From the NCBI GenBank assembly GCA_043746815.1, contig JAYTQG010000012.1:1-5591 (forward strand): a DNA stretch of 5,591 nucleotides, given 5' to 3'. The translations under genes and the position numbers were made by a program. Position 1 is the stretch's first letter; every line of letters begins with the position of its first letter. The notes beneath the pieces are model-generated. The model made no database searches, was not told where the DNA came from, and was given only the letters and a program-made list of their open reading frames with translations. Positions 1 to 5,591 of this stretch are shown here, in pieces. The DNA comes from JAYTQG01 sp043746815. GTDB taxonomy: Bacteria; Actinomycetota; Thermoleophilia; Miltoncostaeales; Miltoncostaeaceae.

Positions 1-728
1 GCAACACCGACCAGGTTGAGGGCGACACGGCCCCCATCGGCCCGATCCGTTGGCCGGTCATGCGTCTGGGCCCCGCGCACGCGCACGACGCTCCTTCCCG
101 GCAAGATGGCCACCCGGTCGCCCACATTGATCCCCGCGCCCCAGAGCGTTCCGGTGACAACGGTGCCAGCACCCGCGACGGCAAAGCTCCGGTCAACAAA
201 GAGCCGAGGCCGTGCCCCGGTCGTGCGCCGTTCAAGTCCAGTGACGAGGGTAACCAGTGCAGCCCGCAGTTCAGCAAGTCCGCTCCCGTCACGGACGGAT
301 ACGGGAATGATCATCGCCCGAGGGCCGACCAACTCTCGCGCCTCGTCAGCGACCAGTGCCGGGTCAACGAGATCCGATTTGGTGATTGCAACGACTCCGT
401 TCCGCACGCCCAGAAGGTCCAGCACCGCAAAGTGCTCGCGGGTTTGGGGCATGACGCCGTCGTCTGCGGCGATGCACATCAGATATCCGTCGATCCCACT
501 CGCACCCGCGACCATGTGTCGAACGAAACGCTCGTGGCCGGGAACATCGACGAGGCTCACCGCGACCTCCGTTCCGAGGTCGAGCGGAGCGAAACCAAGC
601 GCGATTGAGATCCCGCGTGCCTTCTCCTCCGGGAGACGATCCGTGTCCCGGCCCGTCAGCGCGTGGACCAACGACGTCTTTCCGTGATCCACATGCCCGG
701 CGGTACCGAGGACGAGCGCACCCGTCAC
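1..728 (-). CDS. selB: Selenocysteine-specific translation elongation factor SelB, N-terminal part (3' end outside window)
   Basis: SelB is the GTPase that carries selenocysteinyl-tRNA to the ribosome at UGA codons marked by a SECIS RNA element. The 242 visible residues cover the GTPase domain and much of domain II. The P-loop GHVDHGKT lies at 11-18, the switch I segment RGISIALGF at 38-46, the G3 motif DVPGH at 61-65 and the G4 motif TKSD at 116-119. TKxD in place of NKxD is usual for SelB. Domain II begins near 172 and contains the GAGTVVTGT stretch (187-195) typical of translational GTPases. The start is the GTG at 728, which gives the compact MTGALVLGTAGHVDH N-terminus expected for the family. 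It overlaps the selA TGA as GTGA, implying coupled translation. A GGTGGA (minus strand, 746-741) lies 12 bases upstream as a weak ribosome site. The C-terminal winged-helix domains that bind SECIS would lie left of position 1. Identification rests on motifs and on selA next door. Confidence 0.95.
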   Translation of the reverse strand, partial: MTGALVLGTAGHVDHGKTSLVHALTGRDTDRLPEEKARGISIALGFAPLDLGTEVAVSLVDVPGHERFVRHMVAGASGIDGYLMCIAADDGVMPQTREHFAVLDLLGVRNGVVAITKSDLVDPALVADEARELVGPRAMIIPVSVRDGSGLAELRAALVTLVTGLERRTTGARPRLFVDRSFAVAGAGTVVTGTLWGAGINVGDRVAILPGRSVVRVRGAQTHDRPTDRADGGRVALNLVGV

Positions 729-2041
729 CGTCGCGCGCGCTCCACCAGTGCCGGTATCTCCGCTAAATCGGTATCCGACAAGCACCGGACGTCAAAGAGC
801 AGCCGACCCTCCGCAACGCGGGTTGCGACGGACGGCTCCTGCTCCCGCAGCCGTTGGGCCAGCGCCTCGTCAGACGGGAGCGCTACCGCAAAGCCAGGAA
901 GCTCCGTCGTCGGAAGTGCCCCGCCACCGACGCGCCCGATGGCCGGGACGACCTCCGCGCCGATCGCACGCGCCAGCACCTCTGCGCGGCCGCGCAGCTC
1001 CTCCGGCGAAGCGGTCAGCGCGCGCAGGACCGGGATTCGCTCCCGTGCAAGTGCAGGCTCACGATGCAATGCCAGCGTCGCCTCCAGGGCAGCGAGGGTG
1101 AGTTTGTCGGGGCGAAGGGCGCGCATCAGGGGATGCCCGGCCGCTCTTCCAATGGCGTCAGCGGTGCCAACCAGAATCCCGGCCTGCGGGCCGCCAAGCA
1201 GTTTGTCTCCGCTGAACGCCACGATGTCCGCACCGGCGCGGACGCTCTCGGCGACCGTGGGCTCTCCCTCGATCGCGACGCCCTCGTCAAACGCGCCGCT
1301 GCCGAGGTCGTCGATGAGCGCCACGTTCGCCTCGCGGGCAAGGCTGCCGAGCTCCGCGATCTCGACCTCCTCGGTAAAGCCGACAACCCGGAAGTTGGAC
1401 GGATGCACCCGCAGAATCGCCGCCGTATCAGGCCCGATGGCGGCGGCGTAGTCCGGGAGCCGCGTGCGGTTGGTCGTCCCGACCTCCACCAGGCGACAAC
1501 CCGACGCCGCGAGGACTTCGGGAATGCGAAACCCTCCGCCAATCTCGACAAGCTGGCCGCGCGAGACGATGACCTCTCGGCCGGACGCCAAGGCGACCAG
1601 CGCCAACAGCACCGCACCCGCGCAGGTGTTGGCGACGCAGGCGGAGGGAGCGCCGGTCAGCGCGCTCAGATGCGCAACGACGTGATCGTGGCGACTCCCG
1701 CGCGAGCCGCTCGCCGGTTCCCACTCGAGGTTGCAATACCCGGCCGCGGTCAGGACAGCCGCGATTGCCTCGTCGGCGAGCGGAGCCCGACCAAGGTTCG
1801 TATGGATCACGACGCCGGTCGCGTTGATCACACGACGCAGCGAGGGGCGCACGGATCGGGCGACATCGGCGGCGAGTCCGTCCGCACTGCCTCCGTCTGT
1901 GCGACGCGACGCAAGGGCTTCCCGCACTGCATCCACAACAACTTGGCGCGGGTGGATCCTCAGCAAACCGACAATTCCGGGAAGGGCGAGCGCTGCATCC
2001 ACCGAGGGAAGGTCTCGGCGGGGATCGCGCACGTCGCTCAC
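725..2041 (-). CDS. selA: L-seryl-tRNA(Sec) selenium transferase (selenocysteine synthase)
   Basis: SelA is a cytoplasmic pyridoxal-phosphate enzyme. It converts seryl-tRNA(Sec) to selenocysteinyl-tRNA(Sec) using selenophosphate from SelD. The 438-residue length is close to the usual size of about 460. The N-terminal LPSVDAAL (11-18) is typical, followed by INATGVVIHTNLGRAPL (72-88), SRGQLVEIGGGFRIP (160-174), EVGTTNRTRL (186-195), DDLGSG (244-249) and FSGDKLLGGPQAG (276-288). Lys280 is the expected PLP-binding lysine. The start is the GTG at 2041, the first start codon after an in-frame TAA that is the stop of the upstream sugar transferase. No good Shine-Dalgarno site is visible in the 18-bp gap. 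The gene ends by overlapping selB in a GTGA. One oddity is that the usual NNNAAAV segment reads ANTCAGAV here (137-144). The bacterial SelA family is clear; archaeal-type SelA-like proteins are a remote alternative that the selB neighbour argues against. Confidence 0.96.
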   Translation of the reverse strand: MSDVRDPRRDLPSVDAALALPGIVGLLRIHPRQVVVDAVREALASRRTDGGSADGLAADVARSVRPSLRRVINATGVVIHTNLGRAPLADEAIAAVLTAAGYCNLEWEPASGSRGSRHDHVVAHLSALTGAPSACVANTCAGAVLLALVALASGREVIVSRGQLVEIGGGFRIPEVLAASGCRLVEVGTTNRTRLPDYAAAIGPDTAAILRVHPSNFRVVGFTEEVEIAELGSLAREANVALIDDLGSGAFDEGVAIEGEPTVAESVRAGADIVAFSGDKLLGGPQAGILVGTADAIGRAAGHPLMRALRPDKLTLAALEATLALHREPALARERIPVLRALTASPEELRGRAEVLARAIGAEVVPAIGRVGGGALPTTELPGFAVALPSDEALAQRLREQEPSVATRVAEGRLLFDVRCLSDTDLAEIPALVERARR

Positions 2042-2059
2042 ACGGCTCAGGCTACCGCG

Positions 2060-3553
2060 TTAGTTGGCGGCCTTCCCGGAGAGCACCAGTGGCACGGTCT
2101 GCAGAAGGATCCGCAGGTCCCACCAGACCGACCAGTTTGAGACGTAGAGGTAATCCAGCTGGATCATCTCCTCGTACGACACCTCGTTGCGGTCCGAGAT
2201 CTGCCAGAGGCCGGTGATGCCGGGCGTCAAGTCGTTGCGGCGTGCGCCCCAGTCACCAATCTGCTCGGCTTCGTGGATCACAAACGGTCGGGGTCCGATG
2301 ATGCTCATCGAGCCGCCGAGGACGTTGAAGAGCTGGGGCAGTTCGTCGATGTTGTAGTGGCGCAGGATCTTGCCGATGCGGGTGGTGCGGGGGTCGTTGC
2401 GCATCTTGAAGAGGGGACCACCGTTGACCTTGTCGTTCTGGTCGGCAAGCGCGTGTCGCATACCCTCGGCGTCACGTCCCATCGTCCGGAACTTCAAGAT
2501 CTCGAAGGTCTCTCCGCCACGGCCCATGCGCTTTTGACGGAAGAAAATCGGTCCGGGCGAGTCAATCTTGATCGCAACGGCGACGATCGCAAGGATCGGC
2601 GAGAGCAGCAGCAGCCCGGCCAGGGAGCCAAAAACATCCAAGGAACGCTTTACGAATCGTTGTCCACGCGACAGGCTGGCGCTTTCCAGGTTGACGACAG
2701 GCATCCCGGCGAGCTCGGAGAGACGTGCGTGGGCCGGAGTAATTTCGTACAGCCGCGGGACGATTGAGACCGGCATCGGGCCAAACTCCGAGCGACGGAC
2801 GAGTTGCAGCAGCCCCTCGGACGACTCGCCTGAGAAGGCAATCGCGAGGCGACTGGCTTCGGTCTTAGCGATCGCGGCACCGAGGGCGGTCGCAGCGGGC
2901 CAGACATGGAGGCCCTCAAGGTCTGGCGGAAGTGGCATCGGGTGATCGTCAACAAAGCCAACGACGGTCGCCCCACCCGTTGGGTCACTCATGAGCCTAC
3001 GGGCGAGACGCTGGCCGACTTCACCAGCTCCGAGGATGAGGACCTTCTCGGGGTGCGCGCGGAGTGTCCGCGTGGCGACCGCCGTGCGGAGGAGAATCAT
3101 CCCCGCGAAGAGCACTGGCATCGCAACGAGGACATGCAACGCGGCACGATCGGGCGTGTAGCCAGCGAGGACAGGCGCGAAGAGCAGCCAGACAAAGCCC
3201 GCGGCGACGATCGCCATCGCCAAGGGTCCGGCCTGACGCAGCGACGTTCCCTCGATCCGACGCCGCCCGTAAAGACCACCGATCGCGCCGACAAGGGGAA
3301 CGACACCAGCGAAGATTGCGACTTCGGCGAGCGGAGCCTGGAGGCTGCCGCCAGCAACTGTCACGGCGACGAAGAAGATGGCTGCCCATACCGCGAGGAT
3401 GAACAGATCAGCCCCGAAGAGCCTCCACGCGATCCGGCGGCTTTGCTCCTGGTGGCGCTGCGCCGGTGTGGGGAGGGTCGCCAACCGCCCGTCGAATACG
3501 TTCGACGTGCGGAGATCTGCGTATGTCTCGTGGGTGGCTGCCATTTCGTTCAC
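2060..3553 (-). CDS. Polyprenyl glycosylphosphotransferase (WbaP/WcaJ-type sugar-1-phosphate transferase)
   Basis: This membrane enzyme transfers a sugar 1-phosphate from a nucleotide sugar to undecaprenyl phosphate, the first step in building a capsule, exopolysaccharide or O-antigen repeat unit. Counted from the GTG at 3553 (497 residues), four hydrophobic segments lie near 44-66, 76-95, 109-131 and 138-160. A Rossmann-like cytoplasmic domain with GAGEVG (175-180) follows, then the bacterial sugar transferase domain from about 302 to the end. That domain opens with a hydrophobic re-entrant helix broken by Ser318-Pro319. It continues with SPGPIFFRQKRMG (332-344), FEILKFRTM (350-358), the likely catalytic Asp403-Glu404 in IDELPQLFNV, and IIGPRP (418-423). 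The GTG start is preferred because a GGAG sits 8 bases upstream; the ATG at 3544 is the alternative. The C-terminus reads SGKAAN, without the aromatic end common in relatives. The sugar specificity cannot be read from sequence. With only 18 bp to selA it is probably co-transcribed with selA-selB, though no shared function is obvious. Confidence 0.92.
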   Translation of the reverse strand: MNEMAATHETYADLRTSNVFDGRLATLPTPAQRHQEQSRRIAWRLFGADLFILAVWAAIFFVAVTVAGGSLQAPLAEVAIFAGVVPLVGAIGGLYGRRRIEGTSLRQAGPLAMAIVAAGFVWLLFAPVLAGYTPDRAALHVLVAMPVLFAGMILLRTAVATRTLRAHPEKVLILGAGEVGQRLARRLMSDPTGGATVVGFVDDHPMPLPPDLEGLHVWPAATALGAAIAKTEASRLAIAFSGESSEGLLQLVRRSEFGPMPVSIVPRLYEITPAHARLSELAGMPVVNLESASLSRGQRFVKRSLDVFGSLAGLLLLSPILAIVAVAIKIDSPGPIFFRQKRMGRGGETFEILKFRTMGRDAEGMRHALADQNDKVNGGPLFKMRNDPRTTRIGKILRHYNIDELPQLFNVLGGSMSIIGPRPFVIHEAEQIGDWGARRNDLTPGITGLWQISDRNEVSYEEMIQLDYLYVSNWSVWWDLRILLQTVPLVLSGKAAN

Positions 3554-3561
3554 TCGTCTGA

Positions 3562-3565
3562 CTCC
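3562..3565 (-). promoter_or_regulatory. Ribosome binding site deciding the sugar transferase start
   Basis: The minus strand reads GGAG here, 8 bases before the GTG at 3553. That is good Shine-Dalgarno spacing and favours the GTG over the ATG at 3544, for which this site would be 17 bases away. It is the best-spaced ribosome site in the window. Confidence 0.5.
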
Positions 3566-3571
3566 GTCCGT

Positions 3572-3599
3572 GGGTCTCGATACGAGTGTAGGTAGACCC
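3572..3599 (-). repeat. Imperfect inverted repeat upstream of the sugar transferase gene
   Basis: GGGTCT (3572-3577) and AGACCC (3594-3599) form a 6-bp inverted repeat with a 16-base loop. Inside it, CTCG (3576-3579) and CGAG (3583-3586) can form a competing small hairpin around ATA. The repeat ends about 20 bases before the GTG start, so in RNA it would sit in the 5' leader. It could be an operator or a leader hairpin, but chance is possible at this base composition. Confidence 0.3.
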
Positions 3600-3645
3600 C
3601 TGCGCACGGGAGTCCAGTCGCCCCCTGTACTTCCGACCGGTCTTC

Positions 3646-3661
3646 GGGGAGGCGCCTCCCC
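3646..3661 (-). terminator. Perfect 16-bp GC-rich palindrome after moaE, possible terminator or processing hairpin
   Basis: GGGGAGGCGCCTCCCC is a perfect palindrome starting 17 bases after the moaE stop codon. As RNA it would fold into a stem of at least six G-C-rich pairs with a GCGC tetraloop. A further GTC/GAC pairing is possible outside a small internal loop. No U-run follows on the minus strand, so it is not a canonical intrinsic terminator. It may be a U-less terminator, an RNA-stabilising hairpin at the end of the moaDE message, or a protein-binding site for the downstream gene. Confidence 0.4.
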
Positions 3662-3678
3662 TGACGGCGTACGGACAT

Positions 3679-4095
3679 TCATGCCCGACTCCCCGGAATA
3701 CCCCATACTTGCTGGCCATCCGCCCGAATGACCCGCTTCCAGATGGGAACTCTTACTTTAATCTCATCAATGGCGTAACGGCATGCGGCGAAGGATTCGG
3801 AGCGATGCGCGGTAGATGCGGCGACCGCGACGCTGGGCTCTCCAGCGGGCACGTAGCCGAGGCGATGACCGACAGCGACACGGGCCCCAAATCGAGAAAC
3901 GGTCTCCGCGCAAATGCGAGCGGTTTCGCTGACAGCGAGCTCCAAATACCCCTCATATTCGAGGCCAAGTACCTCCGCGCCCGCCTCTGTGTCCCGGGTG
4001 GACCCGAGAAAGAGCGTCAATCCACCGTGATCTGGCCCTTGGACGTGGGCAATCAGCGCAGCGACATCGATGGGCCCTTCCTGGATGACAATCAT
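3679..4095 (-). CDS. moaE: Molybdopterin synthase catalytic subunit MoaE
   Basis: MoaE is the large subunit of molybdopterin synthase. It converts cyclic pyranopterin monophosphate to molybdopterin with sulfur delivered by the MoaD C-terminal thiocarboxylate. The 138-residue length is normal. FLGSTRD (29-35) carries the conserved Arg34. STAHR (94-98) gives His97-Arg98. The K-x6-K pattern IKVRVPIWKR (112-121) places Lys113 and Lys120 at the positions of the catalytic lysines of E. coli MoaE (119 and 126). The GLEYEGY segment (44-50) is also typical. The start is the ATG at 4095, which begins MIVIQEGPID and overlaps the moaD stop as ATGA. The reading frame is open further upstream to 4164, but that part lies inside moaD and has no MoaE character. 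Translation is therefore probably coupled to moaD. Confidence 0.95.
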   Translation of the reverse strand: MIVIQEGPIDVAALIAHVQGPDHGGLTLFLGSTRDTEAGAEVLGLEYEGYLELAVSETARICAETVSRFGARVAVGHRLGYVPAGEPSVAVAASTAHRSESFAACRYAIDEIKVRVPIWKRVIRADGQQVWGIPGSRA

Positions 4096-4343
4096 CCGCC
4101 CGAAACGGGCAGCACAAAGGCCACCTCGTCCCCGTTCCGGGTCGGGAGTTCCGGGTCCGCCCACTCGTGATTGACGGCGTAGCGCAGGGCATTCGGCGGT
4201 GGAGTGTCCGAAAGGGTCGGAACATATGACCAGATGGCGCCGACCGGGGTCTGCGGGGGCACGTCGACCGTGACACGCTCGGCACCAACGAGGTCTTTGA
4301 GGGCAGCGAACAGAAGAACGGTTACCTTAATTGCGTCGGCCAT
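4092..4343 (-). CDS. moaD: Molybdopterin synthase sulfur carrier subunit MoaD
   Basis: This 83-residue ubiquitin-fold protein carries the sulfur for molybdopterin synthesis. MoeB-type enzymes adenylate its C-terminal glycine, which is then made a thiocarboxylate. It begins MADAIKVTVLLFAALKDLVG, with the beta strand and FAALKDLVG segment expected of MoaD. It ends GDEVAFVLPVSGG, where the terminal Gly82-Gly83 is the defining feature. The ATG at 4343 is chosen because family similarity begins there. The open frame upstream runs into the divergent mutase gene and is a shadow. ThiS-type carriers also end in Gly-Gly, but the directly overlapping moaE settles the role. A promoter-like element ends 8 bases before the ATG, with little room for a ribosome site. 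Confidence 0.94.
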   Translation of the reverse strand: MADAIKVTVLLFAALKDLVGAERVTVDVPPQTPVGAIWSYVPTLSDTPPPNALRYAVNHEWADPELPTRNGDEVAFVLPVSGG

Positions 4344-4351
4344 CCGCGTCG

Positions 4352-4381
4352 ATCCTAAACCGGACCTGGGACAGGAGTAAA
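4352..4381 (-). promoter_or_regulatory. Candidate promoter for moaD-moaE
   Basis: On the minus strand TTTACT (4381-4376) and TAGGAT (4357-4352) match the -35 and -10 consensus at four of six bases each, with an 18-bp spacer. The -10 ends only 8 bases before the moaD ATG. Transcription would therefore start at or next to the start codon, giving a leaderless or nearly leaderless message. Prediction by eye only. Confidence 0.45.
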
Positions 4382-4393
4382 GGGGGCCTCGCC

Positions 4394-4402
4394 TGGTAGC
4401 TT
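4394..4402 (+). promoter_or_regulatory. Candidate extended -10 promoter for the mutase gene
   Basis: TGGTAGCTT fits an extended -10 element (TGn followed by TAnnnT) and ends 9 bases before the ATG at 4412. No Shine-Dalgarno sequence lies at useful spacing, and the nearest GGAG is more than 30 bases upstream. A leaderless transcript is the simplest reading. No clear -35 is seen, which extended -10 promoters may not need. A CGGCGCCG palindrome at 4404-4411 sits over the expected transcription start. Confidence 0.4.
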
Positions 4403-4411
4403 GCGGCGCCG

Positions 4412-5591
4412 ATGGGTAATACTTCCGACCAACCAGCCGAGCGCCGAACCGAGTCCGGGATTCTGGTGCAGCCTGTCTACCGTCCAGACGACATTGCGGC
4501 GGACGATTTTGCCGAGCGGGTCGGGGAGCCGGGTCAGGTCCCATTCGTCCGTGGGGTGCACCCGTCGATGTACCGCGACCGGCCATGGACGATGCGTCAG
4601 TACGCGGGGTTCGCGACCGCCGCCGAGACGAACGCGCGCTTTCAGTATCTGCTGTCGATTGGTGCGCCCGGCCTCTCCATGGCCTTCGACCTGCCGACCC
4701 AGCTCGGAATGGATTCCGACAATCCGTTGGCGCTCGGCGAGGTCGGCCGCGTGGGCGTCGCGATCGACTCGCTTGCCGACATGGAACGTGTCTTCGAGGG
4801 CATCGCGCTGGACAAGGTGTCAACGAGCATGACGATCAACGCTCCGGCCGCCTGCCTGGTCCTTCTCTACCAGCTGGTTGGCGAGCGCCAAGGCGTGGCG
4901 TCCGCGGCGCTGCGCGGAACGATTCAGAACGACATTCTTAAGGAGTACGTCGCCCGCGGGAACTACATCTACCCCCCGCACGCCTCGATGCGCCTCACGA
5001 CGGACACGTTCGCCTACTGCCAGGAGAACCTGCCGCAGTTCAACACGATCTCGATCAGCGGGTACCACATTCGTGAGGCGGGATCGACCGCAGTCCAAGA
5101 GATCGCGTTTACCCTTGCGAACGGCATCGCCTACGTCCAGGCGGCGATCGATGCCGGTCTCGCGGTGGACGACTTCGCACCGCGCCTCTCGTTCTTCTTC
5201 AACTCGCACAACAATCTGATCGAGGAGATCGCCAAGTTCCGAGCAGCGCGGCGTCTTTGGTCCGGAATCATGCGCGACCGCTTCGGGGCGAAAAACCCGC
5301 GATCCATGATGTTGCGCTTTCATGCTCAGACGGGCGGTTCCACGCTGACCGCCCAGCAGCCGATGAACAACATCGTTCGGGTCGCCACACAGGTTCTCGC
5401 CGCGGCGCTTGGCGGTGCCCAGTCGATTCACGCGAATGGGTATGACGAGGCGCTGGCGCTTCCCACCGAGCAGGCCGCCAAGTTGGCGCTCCGCACGCAG
5501 CAGGTCATCGCCGCAGAGAGTGGCATCGTGGACTCCGCCGATCCGATGGGCGGCAGCTACATGGTCGAGCGCCTCACGGATCTTCTCTGCG
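4412..5591 (+). CDS. Methylmalonyl-CoA mutase large (catalytic) subunit, 5' part (3' end outside window)
   Basis: This coenzyme B12-dependent enzyme interconverts methylmalonyl-CoA and succinyl-CoA, as in propionate breakdown or the methylmalonyl-CoA arms of carbon fixation cycles. The 393 visible residues cover most of the substrate-binding TIM barrel. Key segments are SMYRDRPWTMRQYAGF (52-67), LSMAFDLPTQLGMDSD (88-103), VSTSMTINA (136-144), GTIQNDILKEYVAR (169-182), ISISGYHIREAGST (213-226), SFFFNSHNN (260-268) and RFHAQTGGSTLTAQQP (302-317). Against Propionibacterium numbering (offset 25), Tyr64, Gln172, Arg182 and His219 match Tyr89, Gln197, Arg207 and His244. Isobutyryl-CoA mutase has Phe and Gln at the Tyr and Arg sites, so methylmalonyl-CoA is the likely substrate. 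The ATG at 4412 is the first start after an in-frame TAG at 4397. The short N-terminus resembles the roughly 550-residue type whose B12-binding domain is a separate protein, but the end is not visible. Ethylmalonyl-CoA mutase is a less likely alternative. Confidence 0.95.
   Translation, partial: MGNTSDQPAERRTESGILVQPVYRPDDIAADDFAERVGEPGQVPFVRGVHPSMYRDRPWTMRQYAGFATAAETNARFQYLLSIGAPGLSMAFDLPTQLGMDSDNPLALGEVGRVGVAIDSLADMERVFEGIALDKVSTSMTINAPAACLVLLYQLVGERQGVASAALRGTIQNDILKEYVARGNYIYPPHASMRLTTDTFAYCQENLPQFNTISISGYHIREAGSTAVQEIAFTLANGIAYVQAAIDAGLAVDDFAPRLSFFFNSHNNLIEEIAKFRAARRLWSGIMRDRFGAKNPRSMMLRFHAQTGGSTLTAQQPMNNIVRVATQVLAAALGGAQSIHANGYDEALALPTEQAAKLALRTQQVIAAESGIVDSADPMGGSYMVERLTDLLC

Larger units (their letters stand above)
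3554..3678. other. Non-coding gap between moaE and the sugar transferase gene
   Basis: This 125-bp gap is the longest stretch without a gene. It holds the 16-bp palindrome just after the moaE stop, then the inverted repeat and ribosome site before the sugar transferase. The sugar transferase reading frame stays open through it to an ATG at 3706, inside moaE. The extra residues are rich in Pro, Gly and Arg and resemble no transferase N-terminus, so the gap is treated as untranslated. I see no convincing -35/-10 pair, though the gap is long enough to hold a promoter for the downstream genes. Confidence 0.6.

Noticed and set aside
854..2140. Long plus-strand open frame of 428 codons opposite selA
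   Set aside because: It is a high-GC shadow of selA and the end of the sugar transferase gene. Its translation is low-complexity, rich in Arg, Gly and Asp, with no recognisable domain.
3554..3678. A selC (tRNA-Sec) gene or SECIS element in the gaps
   Set aside because: Neither this gap nor 4344-4411 shows a long acceptor stem, TTCGA-type T-loop or UGA-reading anticodon arm of the required length. The hairpins present are too small and are not placed after an in-frame UGA.
3554..3706. Longer sugar transferase start at the ATG at 3706
   Set aside because: It would overlap moaE by 28 bases and read through the palindrome. The added 51 residues have no transferase or membrane character, and a GGAG precedes the GTG at 3553.
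4344..4823. Minus-strand open frame extending moaD upstream to 4823
   Set aside because: It lies antisense to the mutase gene and is Arg/Pro-rich without family motifs. MoaD similarity begins exactly at the ATG at 4343.
4820..5431. Minus-strand open frame of 203 codons opposite the mutase
   Set aside because: The plus strand here encodes highly conserved mutase sequence throughout, so this frame is a shadow.
1..5591. Mobile elements, CRISPR arrays, prophage or defence genes
   Set aside because: No transposase, integrase, regularly spaced repeat or terminal inverted repeat was seen. All coding space is explained by six recognisable core-type genes.

Overview
The window is a dense, GC-rich bacterial chromosomal segment of housekeeping-type genes. 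Six protein genes fill almost all of it: five on the minus strand and one divergent gene on the plus strand. Three of the six start with GTG, Shine-Dalgarno sites are mostly weak or absent, and two neighbouring gene pairs overlap by 4 bp. With the short-N-terminus methylmalonyl-CoA mutase, this fits a high-GC lineage such as Chloroflexota or a deep Actinobacteriota group. The sequence alone does not settle which, so the lineage is inference.

Minus strand, in transcription order (right to left): moaD (4343-4092) and moaE (4095-3679) encode the two subunits of molybdopterin synthase and overlap in an ATGA. A 125-bp non-coding gap follows, holding a perfect 16-bp palindrome and a second inverted repeat. 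Next comes a polyisoprenyl-phosphate sugar-1-phosphate transferase of the WbaP/WcaJ type (3553-2060). After only 18 bp come selA (2041-725, selenocysteine synthase) and selB (728 to beyond position 1, selenocysteine-specific elongation factor), which overlap in a GTGA. selB runs off the left edge.

Plus strand: a methylmalonyl-CoA mutase large (catalytic) subunit starts at 4412 and runs off the right edge. Its substrate-discriminating Tyr and Arg are both present. The 68 bp between moaD and the mutase contain promoter-like elements in both directions, each so close to its start codon that both transcripts may be leaderless.

Functionally, the moa and sel pairs are linked by established biology: several molybdenum enzymes, formate dehydrogenase above all, need both molybdopterin and selenocysteine. 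The sugar transferase between them belongs to envelope polysaccharide assembly and has no obvious link. No selenoprotein gene, selC tRNA, selD, mobile element, CRISPR array or clearly new system is visible here. The window looks like ordinary core metabolism with an interesting gene order.
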